NCBI RefSeq assembly: GCF_031834595.1
Contig: NZ_CP115541.1
Location: 1,488,001-1,552,000, forward strand
DNA length: 64,000 bases
DNA from: Stenotrophomonas oahuensis
GTDB taxonomy: Bacteria; Pseudomonadota; Gammaproteobacteria; Xanthomonadales; Xanthomonadaceae
Reading direction: 5' to 3'
Position numbers and translations under genes: made by a program. Below the pieces are notes generated by a model that saw nothing but the letters and a program-made list of their open reading frames with translations, was not told the DNA's origin and searched no databases. How positions within the stretch are numbered: position 1 is the first letter of the stretch; each line of letters starts with the position of its first letter. This document shows, piece by piece, positions 8,037-20,931 of this stretch.

Positions 8037-9245
8037 ATGCGATTGCTGTTCGTGACCTACGGGACCGAAGGCGACACCCGGCCGCTGGTGATGTTGTGCC
8101 ACGGGCTGATGCAGGCGGGGCACGCGGTGATGCTGCTGGCCGAGGGCGGCACGCTGGAATCGGCGCGGGTGCTGGGGGTTCCGCATGCGGCGCTGGAGGG
8201 CGACATCCATGACGAGGTGGTGGCGCTGGTGTCACGTGGGAATGATCTGGGTGCAGCGGCGCGTGGGTTGGCGCGGATGGCGGCGCGCCATGTGCCGGCG
8301 TGGATGCGGCAGGCGGATGCGGCGGCGTTGGGGTGCGACGCGGTGCTGACCGGCGGGCTGGCTGCGTTTGTGGGCATGAGCGTGGCGGAGCGACATGGCA
8401 TTCCGGTGATCGGGCTGGGGATGATTCCGCTGACCCCTACCCGGCTGTTTCCCACGCCGTTTCTGCCGCGCCTGCGCTTGCCCGGCCTGTTGAACCGGTG
8501 GAGCTACAGCGCGGTGAACCATGCGGTGTGGCGGACCTTCAAACGGCCGATCAATGAAGCGCGCCAGGCGATGGGCATGACGGCGCGACGTTCGCTGTGG
8601 GGGGATGTGCCGATGTTGTATGGCATCTCGCCCAGCCTGTTGCCGCAGCCGGCGGACTGGCCGGCCGATCATCATGTGTGTGGGCAGTGGCGTGCGCCGG
8701 ATATGGGGTGGCAGCCAGATGCGGCGCTGCAGGCGTTTCTGGATGCGGGCCCTGCCCCGGTCTATCTGGGCTTCGGCAGCATGACCGGGTTTGATCGGGA
8801 GCAGGTGCTGCCTGCGTTGCTGCGTGCATTGGAGCCGCGTCGGGTGTTGTTGTCGCCGGGATGGGCGGGTTTGCCTGACATGCCTTTGCCGCCTTCGGTG
8901 TTCGTGGTGGGGTCGGTGCCGCATGAGGCGTTGTTTCCGCGTTGTGCTTTTGTCATCCATCACGGAGGGAGTGGGACGACGCACTCGGCGTGTCGTGCTG
9001 GGGTGCCGTCGTTGGTGATGCCGTTTGCGGCGGATCAGTTTTTCTGGGCTGGGCGGTTGCGGGATGTGGGCGTGGCACCGGAGGCGTTGTCGGTGAAGCG
9101 ATTGGAAGTGGCTTCGCTTGCGCGCGCAATCAGGTCTGTGGAGTTGGCGCAGACGCGGGAGCGGGCGGTGGTGCTGGGGCGGGCGATGGCGGGGGAGGAT
9201 GGGGTGGCGACGGCGGTGGAACACGTTGAACGGTTGATTCGTTGA
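8037..9245 (+). CDS. UGT-type glycosyltransferase (GT1)
   Basis: A 402-residue GT-B glycosyltransferase like bacterial sterol or rhamnosyl/macrolide glucosyltransferases. The N-terminal acceptor domain begins MRLLFVTYGTEGDTRPLVML, and the C-terminal donor domain carries the family signature AFVIHHGGSGTTHSACRAG plus PFAADQFFWAGRL. A good GGAG precedes the ATG. The likely donor is a UDP-sugar and the acceptor a small lipophilic molecule, but neither can be read from the sequence. It stands alone, divergent from rpmB and followed by a REP. Confidence 0.82.
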   Translation: MRLLFVTYGTEGDTRPLVMLCHGLMQAGHAVMLLAEGGTLESARVLGVPHAALEGDIHDEVVALVSRGNDLGAAARGLARMAARHVPAWMRQADAAALGCDAVLTGGLAAFVGMSVAERHGIPVIGLGMIPLTPTRLFPTPFLPRLRLPGLLNRWSYSAVNHAVWRTFKRPINEARQAMGMTARRSLWGDVPMLYGISPSLLPQPADWPADHHVCGQWRAPDMGWQPDAALQAFLDAGPAPVYLGFGSMTGFDREQVLPALLRALEPRRVLLSPGWAGLPDMPLPPSVFVVGSVPHEALFPRCAFVIHHGGSGTTHSACRAGVPSLVMPFAADQFFWAGRLRDVGVAPEALSVKRLEVASLARAIRSVELAQTRERAVVLGRAMAGEDGVATAVEHVERLIR

Positions 9246-9264
9246 CGTGTTTCGCACCTCGAGG

Positions 9265-9289
9265 GTCACGACCAACGGTCGTGACCTAC
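9265..9289 (-). repeat. SMAG/REP stem-loop
   Basis: Reads GTAGGTCACGACCGTTGGTC on the minus strand, ending GTGAC. The same 25-bp element occurs, base for base, at 20896-20920 on the plus strand. It lies between the convergent ends of the glycosyltransferase and czcA. Confidence 0.85.
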
Positions 9290-9304
9290 CGTGTTGACCC
9301 GAAT

Positions 9305-13477
<4,173 letters not shown>

Positions 13478-13481
<4 letters not shown>

Positions 13482-14821
13482 GGGCGGTCCTCCGTGGACA
13501 CTGCAGCCGGTATGGGGGTGGTGTCGCTGACAAGCAGGCTCTGCCCGGTCAGGCGCTGGATCTCGATCAGGCCGGTCTGCGCAGCAATCGCGGCGTCCAG
13601 CTGGCGTTGCCGCGCTTCGATGCGCAGCGCCTGCAGTTGCGCCCACTCCATGTAGCTCACCGCGCCTGCCCGCCATGCGGTTTCGGCGGCTTTTTCGGCG
13701 CGTTGCAGTTGCGGCAGCACGTCGCGCGCCAGTCGCGTGACTTCCAGCCGCGCGGTCTGGTAGCGCCCATGGGCTTCGGCCAGAGTGGCGTACAACTGCA
13801 TTTCGCGCGCCTGGCGTTCAATGCCGGTCAGCGCGCGCTCGGCTTCGGCCGCACGGATCTCCGGCTCGGCGCGACGCACACCACCCAGCGGCAGGCTGAA
13901 GCCGGCGACCAGCGAGGTGTCACGGCTTTCGCGGTTGTTGCGCACACCCACCTGCCAGTTGAAGTCCGGCCTGGCCTGGGTCCGCGCCAACTGCAGTTGC
14001 GCGTCACGGATGCGGCCTTCCCCGGCGAGAACGGCCAGCTCCGGCGTACCCTGCAGCAGGTCAGTCAATACGGTCAGATCCTGCAAGGCGGGCAGCTGAA
14101 GCGGGTTGCCACTGACAGTATCGAAGTCGGCTTGGCGTTGCTGCCACAGCGCGGCCAGTGCGACCTTGGCGGACTGCGCCATCTGCAGCGCGCGGTCGCG
14201 GTCCAGTTCGGCCTGGGCCAGTTGTGCCTGTGCGGTCAGCAGCACCGATTCGGGCGAAGCACCCGCCTGCAGACGCAGGCGCGCAGCGGCCACAGCACGT
14301 CGTCGCTGCTCGATGTCGGTGCGGGCGATCTCCAACTGCTGCCCGGCCTGGGTCACCGCCAGATAGCGGCGGGCGACCTCGGCCATCAGGTCCAGCCGGG
14401 CGATTTCGCGCTGCGGGGCCAGCGCATCCAGATTGGCCTGGGCCAGGGTGCGACGAGCATCCAGCTTGCCCCCGCGCTCCAGCACCCCGGCCAGGCTGAC
14501 CGTGAGTTCGGCAGCATCGAGGCCGCGCGCGGCCCCGGTGCCCAGCGCGTTCTCCAGCTCAACGCCGAAGGTGAGCGGTGGCCGCAGCGTGGCCGCGTCG
14601 CGTCGGGCTTCCAGTACCGGGCGCTGTGCGTCGACCAGGCGCAGGTCGGGGTGCTGGCGGGCGACGCGGGCGATGGCGTCGTCGAGGGTCAGCGCGGGCG
14701 CGGGTGCACCGGGAACAGTGCGTTCGGCGCTGTGCTCAACAGAAATGGCGGGCGGCGTGCCCTGCGCATAGGCGCACGGCACGAACGCCAAGGCCGCAAA
14801 GGCGGCCACGTGCGTCCACAT
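13478..14821 (-). CDS. czcC: Outer-membrane efflux protein (CzcC, TolC family)
   Basis: A 447-residue TolC-type outer-membrane channel. It begins with a Sec signal (MWTHVAAFAALAFVPCAYA) and has two OEP repeats made of long helices (LTLDDAIARVARQHPDL; the AEVARRYLAVTQAGQQLEIA region) and strands (FNWQVGVRNNRESRDTSLVA, FSLPLGG). It completes the tripartite pump with the adaptor and RND subunits encoded immediately downstream. Confidence 0.88.
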
Positions 14822-14876
14822 GGGGTTCTCCAGATAGCAGAAAGGTTCAGCGAACGCGGCACTGAGCCGCGTGGCG

Positions 14877-15260
14877 TCAACCGGCTATCGGGGGGCGCAG
14901 CAGATTTTCCGGCGGCTGCGAACGCAGCGCATCGTCCAGACCCGCCGGAACCGCATGCGCGGGAGCCGGCGGCAGCTGCCAGTTGGGCGCGGCAAAGGCG
15001 AGCATGCCGCCCTGCCCGTGGCAATGACCACAGTGCACCAGCGCATGCAGCAGCCGGCCACCGGTATCGTCGTCGCCATGCCCGTCATCGTGGTCCGGTT
15101 CCGACGCGGGATGCGACACCGGGGGGTGATCTGCATGCGACAGCGCATGCAGATCACCCAGTGCCGACGCCAGCGCGCCACCGGCGGTACCCAGCAGCAT
15201 CACCGCCAGCAGAAACAGGCGGAGCGGCAACGGGCAGCGGTGGCGCAGGCGGGACAGCAT
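14877..15260 (-). CDS. Small exported His/Cys-rich protein heading the czc operon
   Basis: About 127 residues from the ATG at 15260. A signal peptide (PLRLFLLAVMLLGTAGGALA) is followed by a metal-ligand-rich middle: DLHALSHADHPPVSHPAS, DHDDGHGDDD, and HCGHCHGQG. Small His/Cys-rich exported proteins of the CopL or DUF2946 type sit at the head of metal-resistance operons in Xanthomonadaceae, and this one fits by size, composition and position 55 bp upstream of czcC. An upstream ATG at 15320 would overlap the stop of the preceding toxin-like gene (ATGA), but it extends the protein in front of a good signal peptide, so I prefer 15260. A metal-buffering or sensing role is likely but inferred. Confidence 0.6.
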   Translation of the reverse strand: MLSRLRHRCPLPLRLFLLAVMLLGTAGGALASALGDLHALSHADHPPVSHPASEPDHDDGHGDDDTGGRLLHALVHCGHCHGQGGMLAFAAPNWQLPPAPAHAVPAGLDDALRSQPPENLLRPPIAG

Positions 15261-15316
15261 GGCCGGCAGGGTAGCGGCCGCCGTGGTCGTTACACAATCG
15301 CAGGGGCGGGCGCGCT

Positions 15317-16768
15317 TCATACGGGGGTGCCGCGCGGGACCTCTTCCAGGCGGCTGGCCAGGGCCTGACGCAGATGATCGAGATCGCGGAACTCATGCGG
15401 CGCAGCTGAGCGGCTGTCGGAACCGGCCTCCTCGGTGGATTGCAGACGGATGCCACCCGCCTCCGTCGGCACAATGCGGTGAGCGACGAGGCCGCGTCCG
15501 GCGGACCGGCGCACCAGCAGCTGCTCACCGCTGTCGAGTTCCACCAGTCGGTAGGTACCCACGCGCGACAGCGCGGCCCTGCAGCCGGCAATGGCGGCGC
15601 GCAGCTGACGCGCCGCCTGTGCCTGCTCGGCGCTGCAGGGTTCGGGTGTGCTGAGCAGGCCGCCCCTGCCCTGCGTGGGGACCTTGAGCAGGTAGTCACA
15701 CTGCATTTCGCCGCTGTGGGTCAATGGCCCAGGTGGAATCGAGCGGCCCGGATCGAAGCCGGCTCGCAGCTGGGTGCTTTCGCCGGGATCGGCATCTTCC
15801 ACACGCAGAGCGGGAATGCCCAGCCTCGGCCCCACCCCGGCAATGCCGTTGGTGCTGCCGGCATAGCCGTTGCTGAGCAATGCGACCCAGCGGCGCACGC
15901 CCTGCAGATGCTCCCGCTGGCGCTGGTCATGGATGATGCGCTGCGCCGCCACATGACTGATCACCCGCACACGCAGGTCGGCGGCGGATTCATGTGGACT
16001 GTCCAGCTCGTCGGCAGCGCCTTTCAGGTGGTAGCTGGTCATCTGGTCCAACGCCACCACGCGCACCCCCGCACGGCTGGCCGCATCCAGCACGGCCGCA
16101 TAGGTGCTGCCCCCCTGCGTGTCGGTCATGTGGCCACTGTCGATCTGGCGCATGAAGTGCTGCAGGGGCTCCGGTGGGTGACCCGTGCGGTGCAGTGTGT
16201 CCAGATGCTTCTGATGAAGGTCGTACTGCAGCTGGTCCAGGTACAGCGTATCGACGCCGAGCGAACGCAGCACCGCCATGTTCTGGATCAGTAGCTGCTT
16301 GCTGGCACGACCGGCATTGGCTTCCGCCACGATCAGCCCCGGACGGGTGGTGAGCAGGCGGCAAAGTACGTCGGCCGGGTGCTGACAGCCCTCCAGGGTC
16401 GGCGCGGTCATGCCGTGCGCGGGTGCGGCCACCGGCATGGCGCGCACATCGGCCAGCAGGGCCGTGCGCATGCGGTAGAACAGCGCCTGTGCGTGCTGCT
16501 CTGAAGAACCGGCACGGAGCAGGTAATCGGGGTCAAGCGCGCGCCGCGAGTCGCGCAGCAGACCCAGGAGGACGCGCGCCTCTTTGGGCGGTATGAGAAA
16601 GCGAGCGGTGGGGTCTGGCGTGGGCGTGACCGCAGCGGCGGCAGGCATTTCCCCGTTGCGGACCGATTGCAGCTGCGGCTGGCCTTCAGCCGTCGGTAGT
16701 CCAGGCAGGGCTTCGCGCGGCGCGCTGACCCATATGCGCTGTCGCAGCGCGCTCAGGGCATCCAGCAT
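15317..16768 (-). CDS. EreA/ChaN-like (Pasteurella toxin C2-like) domain protein, putative effector
   Basis: A 483-residue protein starting at 16768 behind a perfect AAGGAG; a longer reading to 16834 lacks such a site. The middle resembles the EreA/ChaN-like domain of membrane-targeted effector toxins: GLIVAEANAGRASKQLLIQN (about 145-165), DSGHMTD (about 210), VRVVALDQMTSYH (about 236-248), and SNGYAGSTNGI with LGIPALRVED later. The conserved Glu, His and Asp positions suggest a metal or catalytic site. The N-terminal ~55 residues are low-complexity and could hold a translocation signal; no Sec signal is present. Its end abuts the His-rich gene of the czc operon. Whether it is secreted, and by what, is unknown; no secretion system lies in the window. 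Confidence 0.6.
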   Translation of the reverse strand: MLDALSALRQRIWVSAPREALPGLPTAEGQPQLQSVRNGEMPAAAAVTPTPDPTARFLIPPKEARVLLGLLRDSRRALDPDYLLRAGSSEQHAQALFYRMRTALLADVRAMPVAAPAHGMTAPTLEGCQHPADVLCRLLTTRPGLIVAEANAGRASKQLLIQNMAVLRSLGVDTLYLDQLQYDLHQKHLDTLHRTGHPPEPLQHFMRQIDSGHMTDTQGGSTYAAVLDAASRAGVRVVALDQMTSYHLKGAADELDSPHESAADLRVRVISHVAAQRIIHDQRQREHLQGVRRWVALLSNGYAGSTNGIAGVGPRLGIPALRVEDADPGESTQLRAGFDPGRSIPPGPLTHSGEMQCDYLLKVPTQGRGGLLSTPEPCSAEQAQAARQLRAAIAGCRAALSRVGTYRLVELDSGEQLLVRRSAGRGLVAHRIVPTEAGGIRLQSTEEAGSDSRSAAPHEFRDLDHLRQALASRLEEVPRGTPV

Positions 16769-16899
16769 GTTCACTACTCCTTGGGATGACGCGCGCCCAG
16801 CGTGGCGCGCGTCCCCAACCATAGTGATCCGCATCCATCAGAGTGCGAACTGGCTTCCAGTATCGACAGAATCAATCGATTCCGATGCCAAAGCCGACA

Positions 16900-18675
16900 T
16901 CACGGCGCGCGTCGTTCGGCAATGAACGCCTGGATCTGCTGTTCCAGCACCGGCAGCGGCACCGAACCCTGCTTCAACACGGCGTCGTGGAAGGCCTTGA
17001 CGTCGAAGCGGTCGCCCAGATCCTTTTCGGCCTGCGCGCGCAGCCGCACAATGGCGATCTCGCCCAGCTTGTAGCTCAACGCCTGGCCCGGCCAGGAAAT
17101 GTAGCGGTCCACTTCGGTGGTGACTTCATGCTCGCTCAGCGCGGTGTGGTCGCGCAGGTAGGCCAGGGCCTGCTCACGCGTCCAGCCCTTGTGGTGCACA
17201 CCGGTGTCGATCACCAGGCGCGCGGCGCGCCACATCTCATAGGTGAGCCGGCCGAAATCTTCATAGGGCGTTTCATAGATACCCATTTCCACGCCGAGCT
17301 TCTCGCTGTACAGGCCCCAGCCTTCGCCATAGGCGGAAATGTAGGCGTTGCGGCGGAACTCGGGTTGTTCGCCCTGCTCGGCGGCCAGCGCACCCTGCAG
17401 TGCATGGCCCGGGTCGGACTCGTGCAGGGTCAATGCGGGCAGGTTGTACAGCGGACGGGCCGGCAGGTTGTAGGTGTTCAGCCAGTAGGTGCCCATGCCG
17501 CCGCGCCCCGCAGTCCAGAACGGGGCGATGTCCGGCGGCACCGGCACGATGGTGAAACGGGCGCGCGGCAGCGTCATGTACTTGCCGATCTGTCCATCAA
17601 TGCGCTTGGAAATCCACGCCGCGCGGTACAGCAGCTCGTTGGGCGTCTTGGCATAGAACTGCGGATCGGTACGCAGGAAGGTCAGGAACTCGGCGAAGCT
17701 GCCCTTGAAGCCCACCTGCTGGATGATGGTGTTCATCTCGGCCTGGATGCGCGCCACTTCCTTCAGGCCGATCTCGTGGATCTGCTGCGGGGTGAGATCA
17801 AGCGTGGTGTATTCGTGGATCTGCTGCTGGTAGTAGGCCTTGCCATCCGGCAGCGCTTCGGCGGCCAAGGTGGTACGGGCCTGCGGCACGTATTCGTTGA
17901 GGAAGAAGGTGCGCAGCTTGCCGAAGGCGGGCACCACGCTGCTGCTGATGGCCTGGCGCGCCTGCGCCTGCAGCTGCGCCTGTTCGGCAGCGGGAATGCT
18001 GGCCGGCAGTTTCTTGAAGGGTGCGTATAGCGGCGATTCGGTCGGATCCTTCAGGTCGGCGACCATGCTGATCGCCACTTCGCGACCATCCAGCACGGCG
18101 CGCGGCACGCTGAAGCCACGCTTCAAGCCGGCCCGCATGTTGTCGGTCTGCTGGCCGAAATAGCGCGGCACATCATTCAGGCGCGCGATGTAGTTTTGAT
18201 AGTCCTTGGCGGACTTCATTTCGCGGCGCGCCATGAACGACAGGTTGGACCAGAACGACGAGTCCGAGTTGAACGGCATCTCGTAGCCACGCAGGCGTAC
18301 TTCGGCGGCCAGGTTGAAGACCTGGTCGCGGTAGATCGCGTAGTTGACCTGGTTGGTCGGCGACAGCGCCTTGACGTCCACCTTGTCCAGCTGGGCCAGC
18401 ACGTCGTCCCAGACCTTCAAGCGCGCCTGCTGGGCGGCGGCACCGACGTCGGGCATGCGGGTGGCCTGGGCCGGGCCGTCGCCATCCTCGCTGGCTTCGC
18501 CGCCACCGGCCTGGCGCCAGGCCCATTCCTTCTCGTAGATGGCACGGAACGCGGCGTCAGCCGGTGATTCGGTGGCCACGCTGGCCGGCGCGGAAGGCGT
18601 GGCGGGCGGTGCGGCGTAGGCGGCGGCCGGCAGGGACAGGGCGAGCAGCAGGGCAACAGACAGACGGGTATTCAC
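16900..18675 (-). CDS. DUF885 family exported metallopeptidase-like protein
   Basis: About 591 residues from a GTG at 18675, which places the signal peptide directly at the start (VNTRLSVALLLALSLPAAAYA); an ATG at 18711 would add 12 residues. The hallmark is LHESDPGHALQG, the HExxPGH-type zinc-binding motif of DUF885 proteins, with further conserved segments GTYWLNTYNLPARP and AYGEGWGLYSEKLG. Members of this family are periplasmic or lipoproteins thought to be metallocarboxypeptidase-like. Substrate is unknown. It is transcribed toward, but probably independently of, the toxin-like gene 131 bp further on. Confidence 0.82.
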   Translation of the reverse strand: MNTRLSVALLLALSLPAAAYAAPPATPSAPASVATESPADAAFRAIYEKEWAWRQAGGGEASEDGDGPAQATRMPDVGAAAQQARLKVWDDVLAQLDKVDVKALSPTNQVNYAIYRDQVFNLAAEVRLRGYEMPFNSDSSFWSNLSFMARREMKSAKDYQNYIARLNDVPRYFGQQTDNMRAGLKRGFSVPRAVLDGREVAISMVADLKDPTESPLYAPFKKLPASIPAAEQAQLQAQARQAISSSVVPAFGKLRTFFLNEYVPQARTTLAAEALPDGKAYYQQQIHEYTTLDLTPQQIHEIGLKEVARIQAEMNTIIQQVGFKGSFAEFLTFLRTDPQFYAKTPNELLYRAAWISKRIDGQIGKYMTLPRARFTIVPVPPDIAPFWTAGRGGMGTYWLNTYNLPARPLYNLPALTLHESDPGHALQGALAAEQGEQPEFRRNAYISAYGEGWGLYSEKLGVEMGIYETPYEDFGRLTYEMWRAARLVIDTGVHHKGWTREQALAYLRDHTALSEHEVTTEVDRYISWPGQALSYKLGEIAIVRLRAQAEKDLGDRFDVKAFHDAVLKQGSVPLPVLEQQIQAFIAERRAP

Positions 18676-18752
18676 GCAGACGGGTTCCCGGGGAAGGCGA
18701 ACTCCGATCATGGCACCCCGGGTTCAGCGTGGCATGTATCGAACGTTGGGGG

Positions 18753-19094
18753 TCAATGTTCGGCGCGATCGCGCTTCCAGCCGCGATGCTTGATGTCCAG
18801 GTGCAGGCTGTACAAGGCGGTGAAGGCCGGGAACAGGTTCTGCAGCACGCCCACCGAGTCCTGCTTGGCCGAGAACAGGAAGTAGCTCAGGGTCATCAGG
18901 CTGCCGACCACGCTCATGTACCAGAACAGCCGCGGGATGACCGGCTTGCCGGCACGGCGCGAGGCAATGAACTGCACCAGCCAGCGCCCGCCGAACATCA
19001 GCGCGCCGGTGTAGCCGATCAGCTTCCAGCCGGTGACATGCAGGCCGGTCCAGAACAGCCAGGTGATCGGTTGGTCCAGCCAATGCAGTTCCAT
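18753..19094 (-). CDS. LAB_N domain membrane protein
   Basis: A 113-residue inner-membrane protein of the lipid-A-disaccharide synthase N-terminal-like family: WKLIGYTGALMFGGRWLVQF, SRRAGKPVIPRLFWYMSVVG and LYSLHLDIKHR are its conserved segments, with about three membrane helices. Its ATG overlaps the stop of the GT2 gene by one base (TGATG). LAB_N proteins are habitually encoded beside polyprenol-phosphate glycosyltransferases, which suggests a joint role in envelope lipid or glycan modification; the exact step is unknown. Confidence 0.85.
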   Translation of the reverse strand: MELHWLDQPITWLFWTGLHVTGWKLIGYTGALMFGGRWLVQFIASRRAGKPVIPRLFWYMSVVGSLMTLSYFLFSAKQDSVGVLQNLFPAFTALYSLHLDIKHRGWKRDRAEH

Positions 19095-19816
19095 CAGCGT
19101 TCTTCCACGGCGGTACGACGGCTGCGGGTGATCAGCCAGGCCACCCCGCGCAGGTCACGGATGCCGACCAGGGCGCGGCCGAGGTTGTTGTACTTGGAGA
19201 CACCGGCGGTGCGATGGCGGTGATTGACCGGCACGCTCACGGTCTGCCAGCCGGCACGTTGCATCAGCGCGGGCAGGTAGCGGTGCATGTGGTCGAAGTA
19301 CGGCAGGTCGAGGAAGGCAGCGCGCTCGAACAGCTTGATGCCGCAGCCGGTATCGGGTGTGTCGTCGCGCAGCATGCGGGCACGGATGGCGTTGGCCCAT
19401 TTGCTGGCCCAGCGTTTGCTGCCGCTGTCCTGGCGGTTGACCCGCCAGCCGGCGAACAGCTTGACCGCCGGCTGCGCGGCATCGCGCGCAACCAGCAGGC
19501 GCGGAATGTCGGCCGGGTCGTTCTGCCCGTCGCCGTCGAGGGTGGCAATCCACGGCGCACGCGCGGCCTTGACCCCGGTGCGCACCGCGGTGCTCTGCCC
19601 GCTCTGGGTGACATGATGCAGAACCCGCAGTTCGGGGGTGGTCGCCTTGAGCGCGGTGAGCACGGCCAGGGTGTCATCGCGGGAGTGGTCGTCGACGTAG
19701 ACGATCTCGTACGCCACGCGGCCGCGCAGGGCGGCGGTGATCTCTTCGATCAGAGGCTGGACGTTGTCGCGTTCGTTGAAGACCGGGACGACGACCGACA
19801 GCTGGGGTTCGCTCAT
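19094..19816 (-). CDS. Family 2 glycosyltransferase (DPM1-like)
   Basis: A 240-residue GT-A enzyme with LSVVVPVFNERDNVQPLIEE at the N-terminus, EIVYVDDHSRDDTL, and the metal-binding TLDGDGQNDPADIP. It resembles dolichyl/undecaprenyl-phosphate mannosyl- or glucosyltransferases without the C-terminal membrane anchor, the anchor perhaps being supplied by the LAB_N partner translated from the overlapping gene. GCGIKLFERAAF and HRHRTAGVSKY are also typical. The sugar and lipid are not determinable here. Confidence 0.85.
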   Translation of the reverse strand: MSEPQLSVVVPVFNERDNVQPLIEEITAALRGRVAYEIVYVDDHSRDDTLAVLTALKATTPELRVLHHVTQSGQSTAVRTGVKAARAPWIATLDGDGQNDPADIPRLLVARDAAQPAVKLFAGWRVNRQDSGSKRWASKWANAIRARMLRDDTPDTGCGIKLFERAAFLDLPYFDHMHRYLPALMQRAGWQTVSVPVNHRHRTAGVSKYNNLGRALVGIRDLRGVAWLITRSRRTAVEER

Positions 19817-19906
19817 GATCGTGTCCTGGAGATGGGTTCGCGGCCGTTGAAGGTCCGCGCATTCTCCGTAGGCAACGTTATCCGAAGATGAATACCCGAG
19901 CGGGAA

Positions 19907-20872
19907 TCAGGCGCGGTCGCCGAAATAATCGCGGCACCAGTCGACCACGGGCGGCAATCCGCGCTCGATGGGCGTGGCCGGTTCATAGCCAAAAGCGTCA
20001 TGCGCACGACGCGTGTCGGCCATGGTGCGGACCATGTCGCCGGGCTGCATCGGCTTGTAGACCTTGTGCGCCGGGCGTCCGGCGGCGGCCTCGATGATGC
20101 CGATGAACTGCTCCAGCTCGATCGGAGTGTGGTTGCCGAGATTGAAGACACGGTGCGGAACGTCCTCGCTGGACGGATGCGCCAGCGCGCCGAGGATACC
20201 GCTCACGATGTCGGAAACGTGTGTGAAATCGCGCTGCATCTTCCCGTCGTTGAAGACCTCGATCGGCCGGCCGGCCAGCACCGCGCGCGAGAACAGCAAC
20301 GGGGCCATGTCCGGGCGACCCCAGGGCCCGTACACGGTGAAGAAGCGCAGGCCGGTGGCACGCAGCCCATACAGCTGGGCATAGGTGTAGGCCATCAGTT
20401 CGTTGGCGGCCTTGGTCGCCGCGTACAGCGAGCGCGGGCGGTCAATGCGCTGGTCTTCGGAGAACGGCGGGGTGGCCGAGTCGCCATACACGGAGCTGCT
20501 GGAGGCATACACCAGGTGCTGCACGCCACGGTGGCGGCACAGCTCGAGCATGTTGACGAACCCGGCCAGGTTGCTGTCCACGTAGGCGTGCGGGTTCTGC
20601 AGGGAGTAGCGCACACCGGCCTGGGCGGCCAGGTGGATCACCGCGGTGGGCTGCACCTCTTCAAACAGCGCGGCCAGCCCCTCACGGTCGGTCAGGTCCA
20701 GCGCGCGGATATCCACATCCGGGCACAGCGCGGCCACGCGGTCGCGCTTGATCTGCGGGTCGTAGTAATCGTTGTAGTTGTCCAGCCCGACTACGGGCTG
20801 GCCCCGCTCGACCAGCGCCCGGCAGGTGTTGGCACCAATGAAGCCGGCAGCACCGGTAACGAGGATGGTCAT
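19907..20872 (-). CDS. NAD-dependent nucleotide-sugar epimerase (UDP-glucuronate 4-epimerase-like)
   Basis: A 321-residue extended SDR. The Rossmann motif TGAAGFIGANTCRAL is at residues 7-21, the catalytic Ser region is YASSSSVYG and the YxxxK pair is in YAATKAANE. VIHLAAQAGVRYSLQNPHAY and the C-terminal YKPMQPGDMVRTMADT are strongly shared with UDP-glucuronate 4-epimerases of the LspL/CapI group. It makes a sugar nucleotide for surface polysaccharide, consistent with the adjacent GT2 and LAB_N genes 90 bp downstream. The exact substrate is inferred. Confidence 0.85.
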   Translation of the reverse strand: MTILVTGAAGFIGANTCRALVERGQPVVGLDNYNDYYDPQIKRDRVAALCPDVDIRALDLTDREGLAALFEEVQPTAVIHLAAQAGVRYSLQNPHAYVDSNLAGFVNMLELCRHRGVQHLVYASSSSVYGDSATPPFSEDQRIDRPRSLYAATKAANELMAYTYAQLYGLRATGLRFFTVYGPWGRPDMAPLLFSRAVLAGRPIEVFNDGKMQRDFTHVSDIVSGILGALAHPSSEDVPHRVFNLGNHTPIELEQFIGIIEAAAGRPAHKVYKPMQPGDMVRTMADTRRAHDAFGYEPATPIERGLPPVVDWCRDYFGDRA

Positions 20873-20895
20873 GGGGTGGTGTCCTACGTCGGGTG

Positions 20896-20920
20896 GTAGG
20901 TCACGACCGTTGGTCGTGAC
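20896..20920 (+). repeat. SMAG/REP stem-loop
   Basis: GTAG followed by GTCACGACC-GTT-GGTCGTGAC, identical to the element at 9265-9289 in opposite orientation. It lies between parB and the epimerase gene. Confidence 0.85.
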
Positions 20921-20931
20921 ACCGGGAGGGG

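Noticed and set aside
15260..15320. Start of the His-rich gene at 15320 coupled by ATGA to the toxin-like gene
   Set aside because: Kept as an alternative only: it adds 20 residues in front of a well-formed signal peptide and has no ribosome site, though coupling could substitute for one.
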